This document shows positions 9,030-18,021 of a stretch of 64,000 nt of DNA, one piece after another. The translations under genes were made by a program, and so were the position numbers. Numbering within the stretch: the stretch's first letter is position 1; every line of letters starts with the position of its first letter. The stretch is from Azospirillum sp. B21 (GTDB lineage: Bacteria > Pseudomonadota > Alphaproteobacteria > Azospirillales > Azospirillaceae), in assembly GCF_008364825.1 (NCBI RefSeq), contig NZ_VTTO01000003.1, positions 310,001 through 374,000 of the forward strand. The letters are read 5' to 3'. Below the pieces are notes generated by a model. The model searched no databases. It saw nothing but the letters and a program-made list of their open reading frames with translations, and had not been told where the DNA came from.

Positions 9030-9125
9030 GTTCGGGAAACGCGGGCGCATAGGCGCCGGTGGCCGATGCCAATCGCGCCGTGCCGACCGCGGTTCCAAGA
9101 ATCCAGCAAGAGGGAGCCGACCACG

Positions 9126-10727
9126 ATGGCGCAGAACGAGAATCGGTGGCGCGGTGAGGGCCGCGACTGGCGCGACGACGACCGCGAACCGAACCGTCAC
9201 CGGGATTGGGGCGAGGCCCGCCATGCCGGCGTCTACGATCCGGACGATTACCGGTCCAACGACCGTGAAAACATGTATCGACCGCAGGCGCATCTTCACC
9301 AGGACGAGCGCGGACATCTCTACCGCGATCCCGGATACAGAGGGCAGGTCGGCAACGAATCAGGTGGCTACGGCCGCGATCCCAATATGGACCGTGGCGA
9401 CAGCCGACGCGACAATGCCCGCGAGATGGAGCGGGTCTATGATCGCAGCTTCGGCGGCGGGCGCGACATGAGCCGCGGCGGCTATGGCGCCGGCTATGGC
9501 GGACGGTCCGGGTCGAGCGGCTATGGCGGATATGCCGGCGCCGGCAATGCCGGAACCGAAGGCAACTACACCAGCCGCGATGTCGGCAGCAGCGAGTATC
9601 GCGACCGCGATTACGGCGTCCGCCCCTATGGCGAAGGCGAGCAGGTCGTCCGCGGCCGCGGCTCCCTCGGCTATGGTGGCCGCGAGTATGGCGAGCGCGA
9701 GACCGGCGACCGCAACTATGCCAGCCGCGACTACCGCAACCGCGATTACGGGTCGCAGGGTGGTTACGGGAGCGGCTATGGCGGCGGTTACGAATCCGGC
9801 CGCGACCGCGGCGAGTGGGAACGCGGCGGTTCGAGCCGGCGTGACTTCGGCGGCAGTTCATCCACCAGTTACGGCGGCAGCTATCAGCGCGACGAGGGGC
9901 GCGACCGCTCCTGGGGCGAGGACCGCGGCGGGATGTACCGCGCGCAGGAGGCTCGGGGTGGCTACGGCGGGGGCCGGGCCGAGCGCTGGGGTGAAGACCG
10001 TGGCCGCACGCAGCAGCGCGGCTTCTGGGAGCAGGCCGGCGACGAGATCGCGTCCTGGTTCGGCGACGACGATGCCGAGCGCCGCCGGCATGAGGATGAA
10101 CGCCGCGCTTCCCAGCATCGAGGCCGTGGTCCGCGCGGCTACAGCCGCTCCGACGAGCGGGTGCGCGAGGACGTCAGCGACCGACTGACCGACGACGCCT
10201 ATGTCGACGCGTCCGACATCGAGGTGGCGGTCAGCGGCGGTGAGGTGACGCTGACCGGAATGGTCCCCGACCGCCAGACCAAGCGCCGTGCCGAGGATGT
10301 CGCCGAGGCCGTGTCCGGCGTGACCCATGTGCAGAACAACCTGCGCGTCCGCAGCCAGACCGGCAACCAGGGCAGCTCCGGCTGGGGCAGTTCCACCGGG
10401 GCCGGCGCATCCGCAATGGCGAATGCGGGGAGCGACACCGGGACCGGTTCGGCTTCCGGTGCTTCCACCGGCATCAGTTCCGGCACCACGGCCTCCGCCA
10501 TGGGCGGGACGACGGGCGGACTGCAGGGGGCCGACACCACGGTCGGCACCAATGTCGGCATCGGCGCCTCCACCGGCAGCGGCACCGGGTCCGCGGCGCC
10601 GTCCTCCACCGGCACCGGGGCCGGGGCCAGCGGCGGCCCTGCCGGCGCCTCCGCCGGAACCGGGTCGATGACCGGCTCCACCACCGGCGTCACCGGCTCC
10701 AGCCGATCCTCCACCACGCGGAGCTGA
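9126..10727 (+). CDS. Arg/Tyr/Gly-rich low-complexity protein with BON domain
   Basis: ATG at 9126 follows AGAGGGAG at a good distance, giving 533 residues. The first 300 or so residues are a strongly biased hydrophilic region full of short RDYG, GYG, SRDY and NRDYG units, with no signal peptide. A segment at about 300-335 (QQRGFWEQAGDEIASWFGDDDAE is split by this region) leads into a BON domain at roughly 345-420 with SGGEVTLTGMVPDRQTKRRA, typical of OsmY-like domains. The last 110 residues are almost only Gly, Ser, Thr and Ala. BON proteins of this kind are often stress-induced and bind phospholipid or envelope components. Location and role here are uncertain; the absence of a leader suggests the cytoplasm. 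Confidence 0.8.
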   Translation: MAQNENRWRGEGRDWRDDDREPNRHRDWGEARHAGVYDPDDYRSNDRENMYRPQAHLHQDERGHLYRDPGYRGQVGNESGGYGRDPNMDRGDSRRDNAREMERVYDRSFGGGRDMSRGGYGAGYGGRSGSSGYGGYAGAGNAGTEGNYTSRDVGSSEYRDRDYGVRPYGEGEQVVRGRGSLGYGGREYGERETGDRNYASRDYRNRDYGSQGGYGSGYGGGYESGRDRGEWERGGSSRRDFGGSSSTSYGGSYQRDEGRDRSWGEDRGGMYRAQEARGGYGGGRAERWGEDRGRTQQRGFWEQAGDEIASWFGDDDAERRRHEDERRASQHRGRGPRGYSRSDERVREDVSDRLTDDAYVDASDIEVAVSGGEVTLTGMVPDRQTKRRAEDVAEAVSGVTHVQNNLRVRSQTGNQGSSGWGSSTGAGASAMANAGSDTGTGSASGASTGISSGTTASAMGGTTGGLQGADTTVGTNVGIGASTGSGTGSAAPSSTGTGAGASGGPAGASAGTGSMTGSTTGVTGSSRSSTTRS

Positions 10728-10777
10728 TCTGCCACGGCCGCAAGGGTGCGTATCCTTCAGCGGCAAAGCTCCTATAT

Positions 10778-10834
10778 GGGCGCGGGTTCCGGCTTCCCAG
10801 GCAGCGCCGCCTCGGGACTCCGGAGCCCGCGCCC
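10778..10834. terminator. Large GC-rich hairpin after the BON gene
   Basis: GGGCGCGGG at 10778-10786 pairs with CCCGCGCCC at 10826-10834, and the flanking inner sequences (TTCCGG and CCGGA) extend the stem with few mismatches. There is no strong T tract on either strand, so it may be a Rho-assisted terminator or another structured element. Confidence 0.4.
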
Positions 10835-10959
10835 TTCGCGCTTGAATGCTCCGGTTTCGTCATTGGTACAATGAATGGTTGTGGACCCGCGGAGAGGTCA
10901 AACCCTTGGCCGGGATAGACTTCCAACGATGACGCCGATTTCATTTTTACTAGAGAGCG

Positions 10960-10992
10960 GTTCCTTGACACTCTAAGGAACTCCACTATCGT
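10960..10992 (+). promoter_or_regulatory. Promoter and palindromic operator of the efflux operon
   Basis: A perfect inverted repeat GTTCCTT-N8-AAGGAAC covers 10960-10981. It contains a consensus -35 TTGACA at 10965-10970, followed after 16 nt by a weak -10 TATCGT at 10987-10992. The TetR start is at 11021. A palindrome over the -35 box directly upstream of a tetR gene is the expected layout of an autoregulated operator. Confidence 0.6.
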
Positions 10993-11020
10993 CATTTTTT
11001 GAAACCCGTGGGTTCCATTC

Positions 11021-11629
11021 ATGCCTCTCGATGCGGAAGAGATACCTGACTGGCGGGCTCGGCGGCGCGAGGTGATCCTCAACGCTGCGGCGGAGCTTTT
11101 TGCCGGCCGCGATTATGCCTCCGTCCAGGTGGAGGAGGTGGCGAAGCGGGCCGGCGTCGGCAAGGCCACGCTGTATCGCTACTTCCCCTCCAAGGAAGAG
11201 CTTTATCTGGAATCTCTTGAACGGGCGCTCGGCGGGCTTGAGCAGAAGCTGAACGCCGAAATCGCCCCTCAGCCGGTCCCGGCCTCCGTCCGCCTGACGG
11301 CGATGGTCTCCGCTCTGGTCGGCACGCTGAGCGAACAATTGCAAACGCTGAAGCGACTGGGGGGCGACCAGTCGGACCTTGCCGACCGCACGCGTCGGAT
11401 CATCGGCCGCCGAAGCGAGCGCACCGCGACCGCCCTGCAGCAGGTCATGGCCGACGGCATGGCGTCGGGCGAGTTCCGCAAGATCGATCTGGAAATCGTC
11501 CCTCTTCTGGTGATCGGCATGGTGCGCGGCGGAATCATGCAGATGGATGAACGCCCGCGCGAGGCGCTGGAGCGCTCCGTCATCGACTTCCTGATGTCCG
11601 GCCTGACCAATCTTCCTCCTTTCATATAA
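11021..11629 (+). CDS. TetR/AcrR-family transcriptional regulator
   Basis: A 202-residue protein with the N-terminal TetR helix-turn-helix at about residues 14-60 (VILNAAAELFAGRDYASVQVEEVAKRAGV is represented by the helix pattern, ending GKATLYRYFPSKEELY). The C-terminal ligand-binding region is helical and not diagnostic. It is the first gene of an efflux operon and lies just downstream of a 22-bp palindrome overlapping a TTGACA box, so it probably represses its own operon until it binds a pump substrate. The next gene starts 36 nt after its stop. Confidence 0.88.
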   Translation: MPLDAEEIPDWRARRREVILNAAAELFAGRDYASVQVEEVAKRAGVGKATLYRYFPSKEELYLESLERALGGLEQKLNAEIAPQPVPASVRLTAMVSALVGTLSEQLQTLKRLGGDQSDLADRTRRIIGRRSERTATALQQVMADGMASGEFRKIDLEIVPLLVIGMVRGGIMQMDERPREALERSVIDFLMSGLTNLPPFI

Positions 11630-11665
11630 GCGCAAGCCGGCCACCGGCGTTTGGAGTCCCAACGG

Positions 11666-12925
11666 ATGAGACGGCTTTTCCTGGCCCTGCTGTTCGCGGC
11701 ACTGCTCGGCGGCGGCGGGTACTACTGGTATGAGACCCGCCATGCCGGGGGCCAGTCCCAGACCGCCAAGGCCGACGCGGCGCCGGCGGGAACTCGTGCG
11801 GTTCCGGTGGTGACCCAGAAGGTGGCGGTCCAGGCCGTGCCGGAGCAGATCGTCACCATCGGTAGCGTCCAGCCCATTGCCGCCATCGCCATCAAGGCCC
11901 GCGTCGACAGCGTCGTCGAGACGGTGAACTTCACCGAAGGGCAGGAGGTGAAGACGGGCGACACGCTGTTTACCCTCGACAGCCGGGCGCTGGAGGCCCA
12001 GTTGCGTCAGGCCCAGGCCAATCTCGAACGCGACCGCGCCAATCTGGAAAAAGCCAAGGGGGACGTGAAGCGCTATGCGGAGCTGGTGCGCACCAGCGCC
12101 ATCTCCCGCACCACCTATGACGCCGCCGTCGCCACCGCCGATGCGCTGGAAGGCACGGTGAAGGCCGATCTCGCGGCAATCGAGGCGGCGAAGGTGTCGC
12201 TGAGCTTCACCCGCATCACCGCGCCGATGGATGGACGCACCGGCACGGTGAATGCCAAGGTCGGCACCATGGTCCGCGCCGCCGATACCAATCCGCTGGT
12301 CACCCTGACCCAGCTGCGGCCGATCAACGTCGCCTTCAACGTTCCGGAAAGGCACCTGCCGGCAATCCGCGGCGCGATCGCGACGGGTACGCTGCCGGTC
12401 ACCGCCTCCATCGCCGGCAGCCGCGGCGAAACGGCGGAGGGCAGGCTGTCCTTCGTCGACAGCCAGGTCGACCAGCAGACCGGCACCATCCTGGTGAAGG
12501 GCGAATTCCCGAACGCCGACACCCGACTGTGGCCGGGCCAGTTCGTCGACACCGTGCTGACCCTACGGGTGGAGCCGAATGCCCTTACCATCCCCGATCT
12601 TGCGGTGCAGACCGGCCAGCGAGGCCGCTACGTCTATGTCGTCAAGGCCGACGAGACGGTGGAGGTCCGCCCGGTCACGGTCGAGCGCACCCATGGCGGC
12701 CTCAGCATCATCGCGTCCGGTCTGCAGGCCGGCGAGCGGGTGGTGGTCGATGGCCAATCGCGCCTCTCCCCCGGCGCCAAGGTGACCGAGCGTCCTGGCG
12801 GCAAGCCCGCCGGCGCAACTTCCGGCGAAACCGCCGAAGGTGACCGCCAGCAGGGTTCCGCCGCACAGGATGCGGCCGGCCGCAGCGTCCTGACCCAGGA
12901 CAAGTCAGGCGGGGGTGCGACATGA
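11666..12925 (+). CDS. RND efflux periplasmic adaptor (membrane fusion protein)
   Basis: ATG at 11666 is preceded by GGAG at good spacing; an in-frame TTG at 11651 is less likely. The 419-residue protein has an N-terminal membrane anchor (RRLFLALLFAALLGGGGYYWY), a lipoyl-like half (IAIKARVDSVVETVNFTEGQEVKTGD), a coiled-coil hairpin (AQANLERDRANLEKAKGDV), the second lipoyl half, then beta-barrel and membrane-proximal domains, in the order of MdtA/AcrA. It links the RND pump to an outer-membrane channel. The tail after about residue 380 is polar. It overlaps the pump gene by ATGA. No outer-membrane factor gene is adjacent. Confidence 0.9.
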   Translation: MRRLFLALLFAALLGGGGYYWYETRHAGGQSQTAKADAAPAGTRAVPVVTQKVAVQAVPEQIVTIGSVQPIAAIAIKARVDSVVETVNFTEGQEVKTGDTLFTLDSRALEAQLRQAQANLERDRANLEKAKGDVKRYAELVRTSAISRTTYDAAVATADALEGTVKADLAAIEAAKVSLSFTRITAPMDGRTGTVNAKVGTMVRAADTNPLVTLTQLRPINVAFNVPERHLPAIRGAIATGTLPVTASIAGSRGETAEGRLSFVDSQVDQQTGTILVKGEFPNADTRLWPGQFVDTVLTLRVEPNALTIPDLAVQTGQRGRYVYVVKADETVEVRPVTVERTHGGLSIIASGLQAGERVVVDGQSRLSPGAKVTERPGGKPAGATSGETAEGDRQQGSAAQDAAGRSVLTQDKSGGGAT

Positions 12926-15900
12926 ACCTCTCCGAACTCTGCATCCGCCGTCCGGTGATGACCATTCTCCTGACGGCGGCGCTGGTTCTGGGCGGTCTGG
13001 CCGCCTATCGCCAGCTGCCCACCGCGGCGCTGCCGCGGGTGGATTTCCCGGTGGTCAGCGTCACTGCCACTTTGCCCGGCGCCTCGCCGGAGACGATGGC
13101 GGCCTCCGTCGCCAGCCCGCTGGAGCGGGAATTCTCCACCATCGCCGGCATCGACACGCTGACCTCCAACAGCACGCTCGGCAACACCAACATCACCATC
13201 CAGTTCGTGCTGGAGCGCGACATCGACGCGGCGGCGGCCGACGTGCAGGCGGCGATCGCCCGCACCCAGCGCCGGCTGCCGTCGGAGATGACCACGCCGC
13301 CCAGCTACCGCAAGGTGAACCCGGCCGACCAGCCGATCCTGTTCCTGTCGCTGAACTCACCGACCCTGCCGCTGGCGAGGCTGAACGACATCGCCGAAAC
13401 GCTGATCCAGCCGAAGGTCGCGACCCTGCCGGGTGTGGCCCAGGTGCAGATCTACGGCTCGCAGAAATACGCCGTGCGGGTGCAGGTCGACCCCAACGCG
13501 CTGTCGCTCCGCGGCATCGGCATCGACGAATTGCAGAAGGCGCTGGCCGCCGCCAACGCCAACACCCCCGTCGGCACCCTGACCGGTCAACAGCAGCAGC
13601 TGGTGATCGCGGCCAACCCGCAGCTTCCCGACGCCGCCGCCTTCCGCGAGCTGATCGTCGCCTACCGCAACAACGCGCCGGTGCGGCTGGGCGACGTGGC
13701 GCAGGTGCTGGACAGCGTGGAGAACAACCGCACCGCCAGCTGGCTGAACGGCACGCGCAGCATCATGCTGGCGGTCCAGCGCCAGCCCGACGCCAACACG
13801 GTCGACGTGGTGGACCGGGTGCGCGAACTGGTGCCGGTCTTCCAGGCCCAGCTTCCGGCCTCCGCCGCGATCCAGATCGTCAACGACCGCTCGCAATCGA
13901 TCCGTCAGGCGGTGGAGGACGTGCAGTTCACCCTTGCCCTGACCATCGTGCTGGTCGTGCTGGTGATCTTCCTGTTCCTGCGCCGGCTGTCCGCCACCTT
14001 GATCCCGGCGCTAGCCGTGCCGATTTCGCTGATCGCGACGGCGGGCGGCATGCACCTGATGGGGTTTTCGGTCGACAACATCTCGCTGATGGCGCTGACC
14101 TTGGCCGTCGGCCTCGTGGTGGACGACGCCATCGTGATGATGGAGAACATCGTCCGCTACGTCGAGGAAGGGATGAAGCCGTTCGAGGCCGCCATCAAGG
14201 GCTCGCGCGAGATCGGCTTCACAATTCTGTCGATAACCCTGTCGCTGGTCGCGGTGTTCATCCCGATCCTGCTGATGGGCGGCGTGGTCGGTCGGCTGTT
14301 CCATGAATTCGCGCTGGTCGTCACCATGGCCATCGCCGCGTCCGCCTTCGTGTCGCTGACGCTGACGCCGATGATGTGCTCCCGCTTTCTCGTCCACAAT
14401 GCCCATGGCGAGAAGGAGGGTTGGTTCGGACGCGTGCTGGAGGGTGGGTTCTCGGCCCTGCTCAACGGCTATGCCCGCACGCTGCGCTGGACGCTGCGTC
14501 ATCGGCCGCTGATGGGGTTGGTGATGATCGCCACCGTCGTTGGCACGGCGGTTCTCTATCAGGCGATCCCCAAGGGCTTCTTCCCGACCGAGGACATCGG
14601 CCAGATCCAGGTGACGACCGAGGCGCGGGCCGACATCGCCTTCCCGTCGATGGCCGAGCGGCAGCAGCAGGTCGCCGCCATCATGAAGGCCAATCCGGCG
14701 GTGGTGGACGTGATTTCCTCCGTCGGCGTCGGCGGCAGCACCGGCAACCAGGGCCGCATGTTCCTCACGCTGAAGCCGCGCGAGGAACGGCCTTCGGCGA
14801 CCGAGGTGATCCAGCAGCTGCGCCGGCAGGTCAACGGCATTCCCGGTATGGCCGTCTACATGCAGCCGGTGCAGAACCTGCGCATCGGCGGCCGGGCGTC
14901 CAAGAGCCTGTATCAGTACACCATCCAGGGCCTCGACCTGGACGAGCTGTACCAGTGGTCGGGCCGGCTGGAGCAGACCCTGCACGGCATTCCCATCCTG
15001 CAGGATGTCACCAGTGACCTTCAGCTGAACAATCCGCAGGCCTATGTCCACATCGACCGCGAGAAGGCCGCGACTCTGGGCATCGGTGTCGATCAGGTGC
15101 GCTCGACTCTCTACAGCGCCTTCGGCCAGCGGCAGGTCTCGACCATCTACACCCCCAGCAACGACTATCAGGTGTTGATCGAGCTGGAGCCGAAATACCA
15201 GGGCGACGACAGTTCGCTGTCACGCATCTATGTCCGCTCCACCACATCGGGCAAGCTGGTGCCGCTCGACGCCTTCGCGCGGGTGGAGCGTACGGCCGGC
15301 CCGCTGGCGGTGGCGCATCAGGGCCAGCTTCCGGCGGTGACCCTCTCCTTCAACCTTGCGCCCGGCGCCTCGTTGGGACAGGCGGTGGACATGATCCGCG
15401 CGTCGGAGCGCGAGTTGGGCCTGCCGCCCACCATCACCACCGGCTTCGCCGGAACCGCCCAGGTGTTCCAGGATGCCCAGGCCGGTCAGGCGCTGCTGCT
15501 GTCGGCGGCGGTGCTGGTGATCTACATCGTGCTGGGCGTGCTCTACGAGAGCTTCGTCCACCCGTTGACCATCCTGTCCGGCCTGCCGTCGGCGGTGATC
15601 GGCGCGCTGGGCACGCTCATGCTGTTTGATACCGAACTGAGCATGATCGCCATCATCGGCATCCTGATGCTGATCGGCATCGTGAAGAAGAATGCGATCA
15701 TGATGATCGACTTCGCGGTGGAGGCGCGCCGCAACGGCATGTCCGCGCATGACGCCATCGAGCAGGCCTGCATCCTGCGCTTCCGCCCGATCATGATGAC
15801 CACCATGGCTGCCATCATGGGCACGCTGCCCATCGCCATCGCCCATGGTGCCGCAGCCGAATTGCGCCAGCCGCTGGGCCTCGCCGTCGTCGGCGGGCTG

Positions 15901-16047
15901 TGCGTGTCCCAGGTGCTGACGCTCTACATCACGCCCTCGCTCTACCTCTACATGGAAGATTTCGGCCGCTTCGTCGGCAACCTGTTCCACCGCGGCGGCA
16001 GGGCCGAACTGCCGCACGGCCCGATGCCGGCCGGCGGCGACGACTGA
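12922..16047 (+). CDS. RND multidrug efflux pump, MdtB/MdtC-like
   Basis: A 1041-residue inner-membrane proton-driven pump of the HAE-1 type. TM1 (RRPVMTILLTAALVLGGLAAY), the porter motif PGASPETMAASVASPLE, the TM4 proton-relay pair in GLVVDDAIVMMENI and the second-half TM10-12 region (LIGIVKKNAIMMIDFAVEARR) are all present, and the length is normal. The sequence resembles MdtB/MdtC more than AcrB in the N-terminal porter region (LPTAALPRVDFPVVSV). Substrates cannot be told. It is the last gene of the tetR-adaptor-pump operon; the channel must be encoded elsewhere. Confidence 0.92.
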   Translation: MNLSELCIRRPVMTILLTAALVLGGLAAYRQLPTAALPRVDFPVVSVTATLPGASPETMAASVASPLEREFSTIAGIDTLTSNSTLGNTNITIQFVLERDIDAAAADVQAAIARTQRRLPSEMTTPPSYRKVNPADQPILFLSLNSPTLPLARLNDIAETLIQPKVATLPGVAQVQIYGSQKYAVRVQVDPNALSLRGIGIDELQKALAAANANTPVGTLTGQQQQLVIAANPQLPDAAAFRELIVAYRNNAPVRLGDVAQVLDSVENNRTASWLNGTRSIMLAVQRQPDANTVDVVDRVRELVPVFQAQLPASAAIQIVNDRSQSIRQAVEDVQFTLALTIVLVVLVIFLFLRRLSATLIPALAVPISLIATAGGMHLMGFSVDNISLMALTLAVGLVVDDAIVMMENIVRYVEEGMKPFEAAIKGSREIGFTILSITLSLVAVFIPILLMGGVVGRLFHEFALVVTMAIAASAFVSLTLTPMMCSRFLVHNAHGEKEGWFGRVLEGGFSALLNGYARTLRWTLRHRPLMGLVMIATVVGTAVLYQAIPKGFFPTEDIGQIQVTTEARADIAFPSMAERQQQVAAIMKANPAVVDVISSVGVGGSTGNQGRMFLTLKPREERPSATEVIQQLRRQVNGIPGMAVYMQPVQNLRIGGRASKSLYQYTIQGLDLDELYQWSGRLEQTLHGIPILQDVTSDLQLNNPQAYVHIDREKAATLGIGVDQVRSTLYSAFGQRQVSTIYTPSNDYQVLIELEPKYQGDDSSLSRIYVRSTTSGKLVPLDAFARVERTAGPLAVAHQGQLPAVTLSFNLAPGASLGQAVDMIRASERELGLPPTITTGFAGTAQVFQDAQAGQALLLSAAVLVIYIVLGVLYESFVHPLTILSGLPSAVIGALGTLMLFDTELSMIAIIGILMLIGIVKKNAIMMIDFAVEARRNGMSAHDAIEQACILRFRPIMMTTMAAIMGTLPIAIAHGAAAELRQPLGLAVVGGLCVSQVLTLYITPSLYLYMEDFGRFVGNLFHRGGRAELPHGPMPAGGDD

Positions 16048-16050
16048 GCG

Positions 16051-16082
16051 CATGATCGTCCCACGTCATGATCGTCCCACGT
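16051..16082. repeat. Perfect tandem 16-bp direct repeat
   Basis: The unit CATGATCGTCCCACGT occurs at 16051-16066 and again at 16067-16082 with no mismatch, starting 3 nt after the RND stop codon. It looks like a small tandem duplication; no function is evident. Confidence 0.9.
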
Positions 16083-16129
16083 GCAGAAGCATCTTGCGGG
16101 ACGCGGGAAATGGCTTATCTTTAGGGACA

Positions 16130-16161
16130 GGCGTACCGGGGTGTCCAGACCCCGATACGCC
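16130..16161. other. Strong hairpin downstream of the small peptide frame
   Basis: A 13-bp stem with one mismatch (GGCGTACCGGGGT against its complement ending at 16161) and a 6-nt loop. It lies between the RND stop and the end of the minus-strand small reading frame. Neither side has a T tract, so it may end or protect transcripts in either direction. Confidence 0.5.
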
Positions 16162-16168
16162 CATCCGA

Positions 16169-16243
16169 TCAGCGGTTCAGAAGATCAAGGCACGCCTTGA
16201 TGATCTGCAACAGCAGGATCAGGAGTGTGAGGATTTTCTCCAT
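16169..16243 (-). CDS. Possible 24-residue hydrophobic membrane peptide
   Basis: A short minus-strand frame begins with ATG at 16243 and encodes MEKILTLLILLLQIIKAC followed by LDLLNR, then TGA. It is preceded by a purine-rich GGGAGAGAAGAGG, an unusually good ribosome-binding region for a random frame. The peptide is a single amphipathic or transmembrane helix with one cysteine and a charged end, like type I toxins or small membrane regulators. A TTATAGT on the minus strand near 16306-16312 could be its -10 box. The hairpin at 16130-16161 lies just past its stop. I do not recognise a family. The frame may be chance, but nothing else explains this 420-nt gap. Confidence 0.4.
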   Translation of the reverse strand: MEKILTLLILLLQIIKACLDLLNR

Positions 16244-16419
16244 CCTCTTCTCTCCCTTGGTGTGCGGCGGTGGCGGCCCATCCGCCACCCCGTCCGCACC
16301 CGGCCACTATAACCACATGGTTGCAGATGTGTGCGCTGGCTTGCGTTTTCGGCGCGCAAAATCCTGTGGATAATCGCGTGCTGGGACGAGGGCGTGCCGT
16401 ATGCCGCCATCCGCGCATG

Positions 16420-16448
16420 AAAAAGGCCGCTGACGAAGCGGCCTTTTT
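16420..16448. terminator. Bidirectional intrinsic terminator of trpE
   Basis: A perfect 12-bp stem (AAAAAGGCCGCT / AGCGGCCTTTTT) with a 5-nt loop, 20 nt past the trpE stop. A runs on one side and T runs on the other make it a terminator on both strands. Confidence 0.9.
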
Positions 16449-16468
16449 GATTGTCATGTGAGAAACGC

Positions 16469-17980
16469 TTACCCGCGCGCGGTCATGCGCAGCGTCTCTT
16501 CCGCGGCGCGGATCAGGGCCATCGACTTGTTGACGGTCTCCTGATATTCGGCCTCGGGATCGCTGTCGGCGACCACACCGCCTCCGGCCTGGACATACAT
16601 CATGCCGTCCTTCAGCACGGCGGTGCGCAGCGCGATGCAGGTGTCCATGGCTCCGGACGCGCCGAAATAGCCGATGCAGCCGGCATAGACGCCGCGGCGC
16701 GCCTTCTCCAACTCGTCGATGATCTCCATGGCGCGTACCTTCGGCGCGCCGGACACCGTGCCGGCCGGGAAGCCGGCGACCAGCGCGTCGAGCGCGTCGA
16801 ACTTCGGATCCAGTTCGCCCTCGACGTTGGAGACGATGTGCATCACGTGGCTGTAGAGTTCCACGATCATCTTGGCCGTCACCTTGACGGTGCCGACCTT
16901 CGCCACCCGGCCGACATCGTTGCGGCCGAGGTCGAGCAGCATCAGATGCTCGGCCAGTTCCTTGGGATCGCTCAGCAGATCGGCGGCCAGCGCCTCGTCC
17001 TCCGCCGTGGTGGCGCCGCGCTTGCGGGTGCCGGCGATGGGGCGGACGGTGACCTTGCCGTCGCGCACGCGCACCAGGATTTCCGGGCTGGAGCCGACGA
17101 TGGTGAGGTCGCCGAAGTCGCAGTGGAACAGGAAGGGCGACGGGTTCAGGCGGCGCAGCGTGCGGTACAGCGACAGCGGCGACGGCTTGAAGGGGAAGCG
17201 GATGCGCTGCGACGGCACGACCTGGAAGATGTCGCCGGCGCGGATGTACTCCTTCGCCCTCTCCACGATGGCGTGATACTCCTCGCGCGTCGTGTTGGAG
17301 GTCCAGGCCAGCGGCAGGCCGTTCTCGGTCCGCGGTTCGCGCCGGTAGGGCAGGGGGCGTTCCAGGTCGGCCAGCGCATCGGTCAGCCGTTCCCGCGCGT
17401 CGGCATAGGCCGTGGCGGCGTCCTTGCCGGCCTTCGGCCAGACCGGCGTCACCAGCGTGATCGAATCGGTGTGGCTGTCGAAGATGGCGACGATGCTGGG
17501 CCGCGTCAGGATGGCGTCGGGGATGTTCAGCTCGTCCGGATTGTTGTCCGGCAGCCGTTCCATCAGCCGCACCATGTCGTAGGTCATGTAGCCGAACAGC
17601 CCTGCGGCCATCGGCGGCAGTTCCTCCGGCAGTGGAATCCGGCTCTCGTTGATCAGCGCGCGCAGGGCGTCGAGCGGTGCGGCGCCTAGCGGCTGGAAGG
17701 CGTCGCGGTCATGCAGGGCGTCGCGATTGATCTCCGCCCTGTTGCCCCGCGACCGCCACACCACGTCCGGCTTGAAGCCGATCACCGAATAGCGGTCGCG
17801 CCGCGAGCCGGCCCCGCGCTCCGCCGATTCCAGCAGGAAGCCGAAGGGACGCCCGTCGGCCAGCTTCATATAGGCGGAGACCGGCGTCTCCAAGTCGCTG
17901 ACCAGCGTGGTCCACACCACCTGCGGCCGACCGGCGGCGTATGCGGCGTCGAAGCTGGCGATATCGGGCTGGACCTTCAC
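16469..17980 (-). CDS. trpE: Anthranilate synthase component I
   Basis: A 503-residue enzyme that converts chorismate and glutamine-derived ammonia to anthranilate, the first step of tryptophan synthesis. The feedback tryptophan site is marked by GFLLESAE near residue 50. The chorismate-binding core has PIAGTRKRG, LLDLGRNDVGRV, GFPAGTVSGAPKVRAMEII and YVQAGGGVVADSDPE. Translation starts at GTG, 41 nt after ppiD, so the two are probably cotranscribed and there is no room for a leader-peptide attenuator. A terminator follows directly, so the glutaminase partner trpG is not next to it in this genome. Confidence 0.95.
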   Translation of the reverse strand: MKVQPDIASFDAAYAAGRPQVVWTTLVSDLETPVSAYMKLADGRPFGFLLESAERGAGSRRDRYSVIGFKPDVVWRSRGNRAEINRDALHDRDAFQPLGAAPLDALRALINESRIPLPEELPPMAAGLFGYMTYDMVRLMERLPDNNPDELNIPDAILTRPSIVAIFDSHTDSITLVTPVWPKAGKDAATAYADARERLTDALADLERPLPYRREPRTENGLPLAWTSNTTREEYHAIVERAKEYIRAGDIFQVVPSQRIRFPFKPSPLSLYRTLRRLNPSPFLFHCDFGDLTIVGSSPEILVRVRDGKVTVRPIAGTRKRGATTAEDEALAADLLSDPKELAEHLMLLDLGRNDVGRVAKVGTVKVTAKMIVELYSHVMHIVSNVEGELDPKFDALDALVAGFPAGTVSGAPKVRAMEIIDELEKARRGVYAGCIGYFGASGAMDTCIALRTAVLKDGMMYVQAGGGVVADSDPEAEYQETVNKSMALIRAAEETLRMTARG

Positions 17981-18021
17981 GGCACGAGACCTCTTGCTTG
18001 GCTGTCGGCTAAGCCGGAGCC

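Noticed and set aside
10960..10981. Palindrome as an intrinsic terminator
   Set aside because: The T tract begins 12 nt after the stem and the palindrome holds a TTGACA box, so an operator fits better.
16052..16312. 86-residue plus-strand frame after the RND gene
   Set aside because: No ribosome-binding site and a biased sequence; the minus-strand peptide explains the region better.
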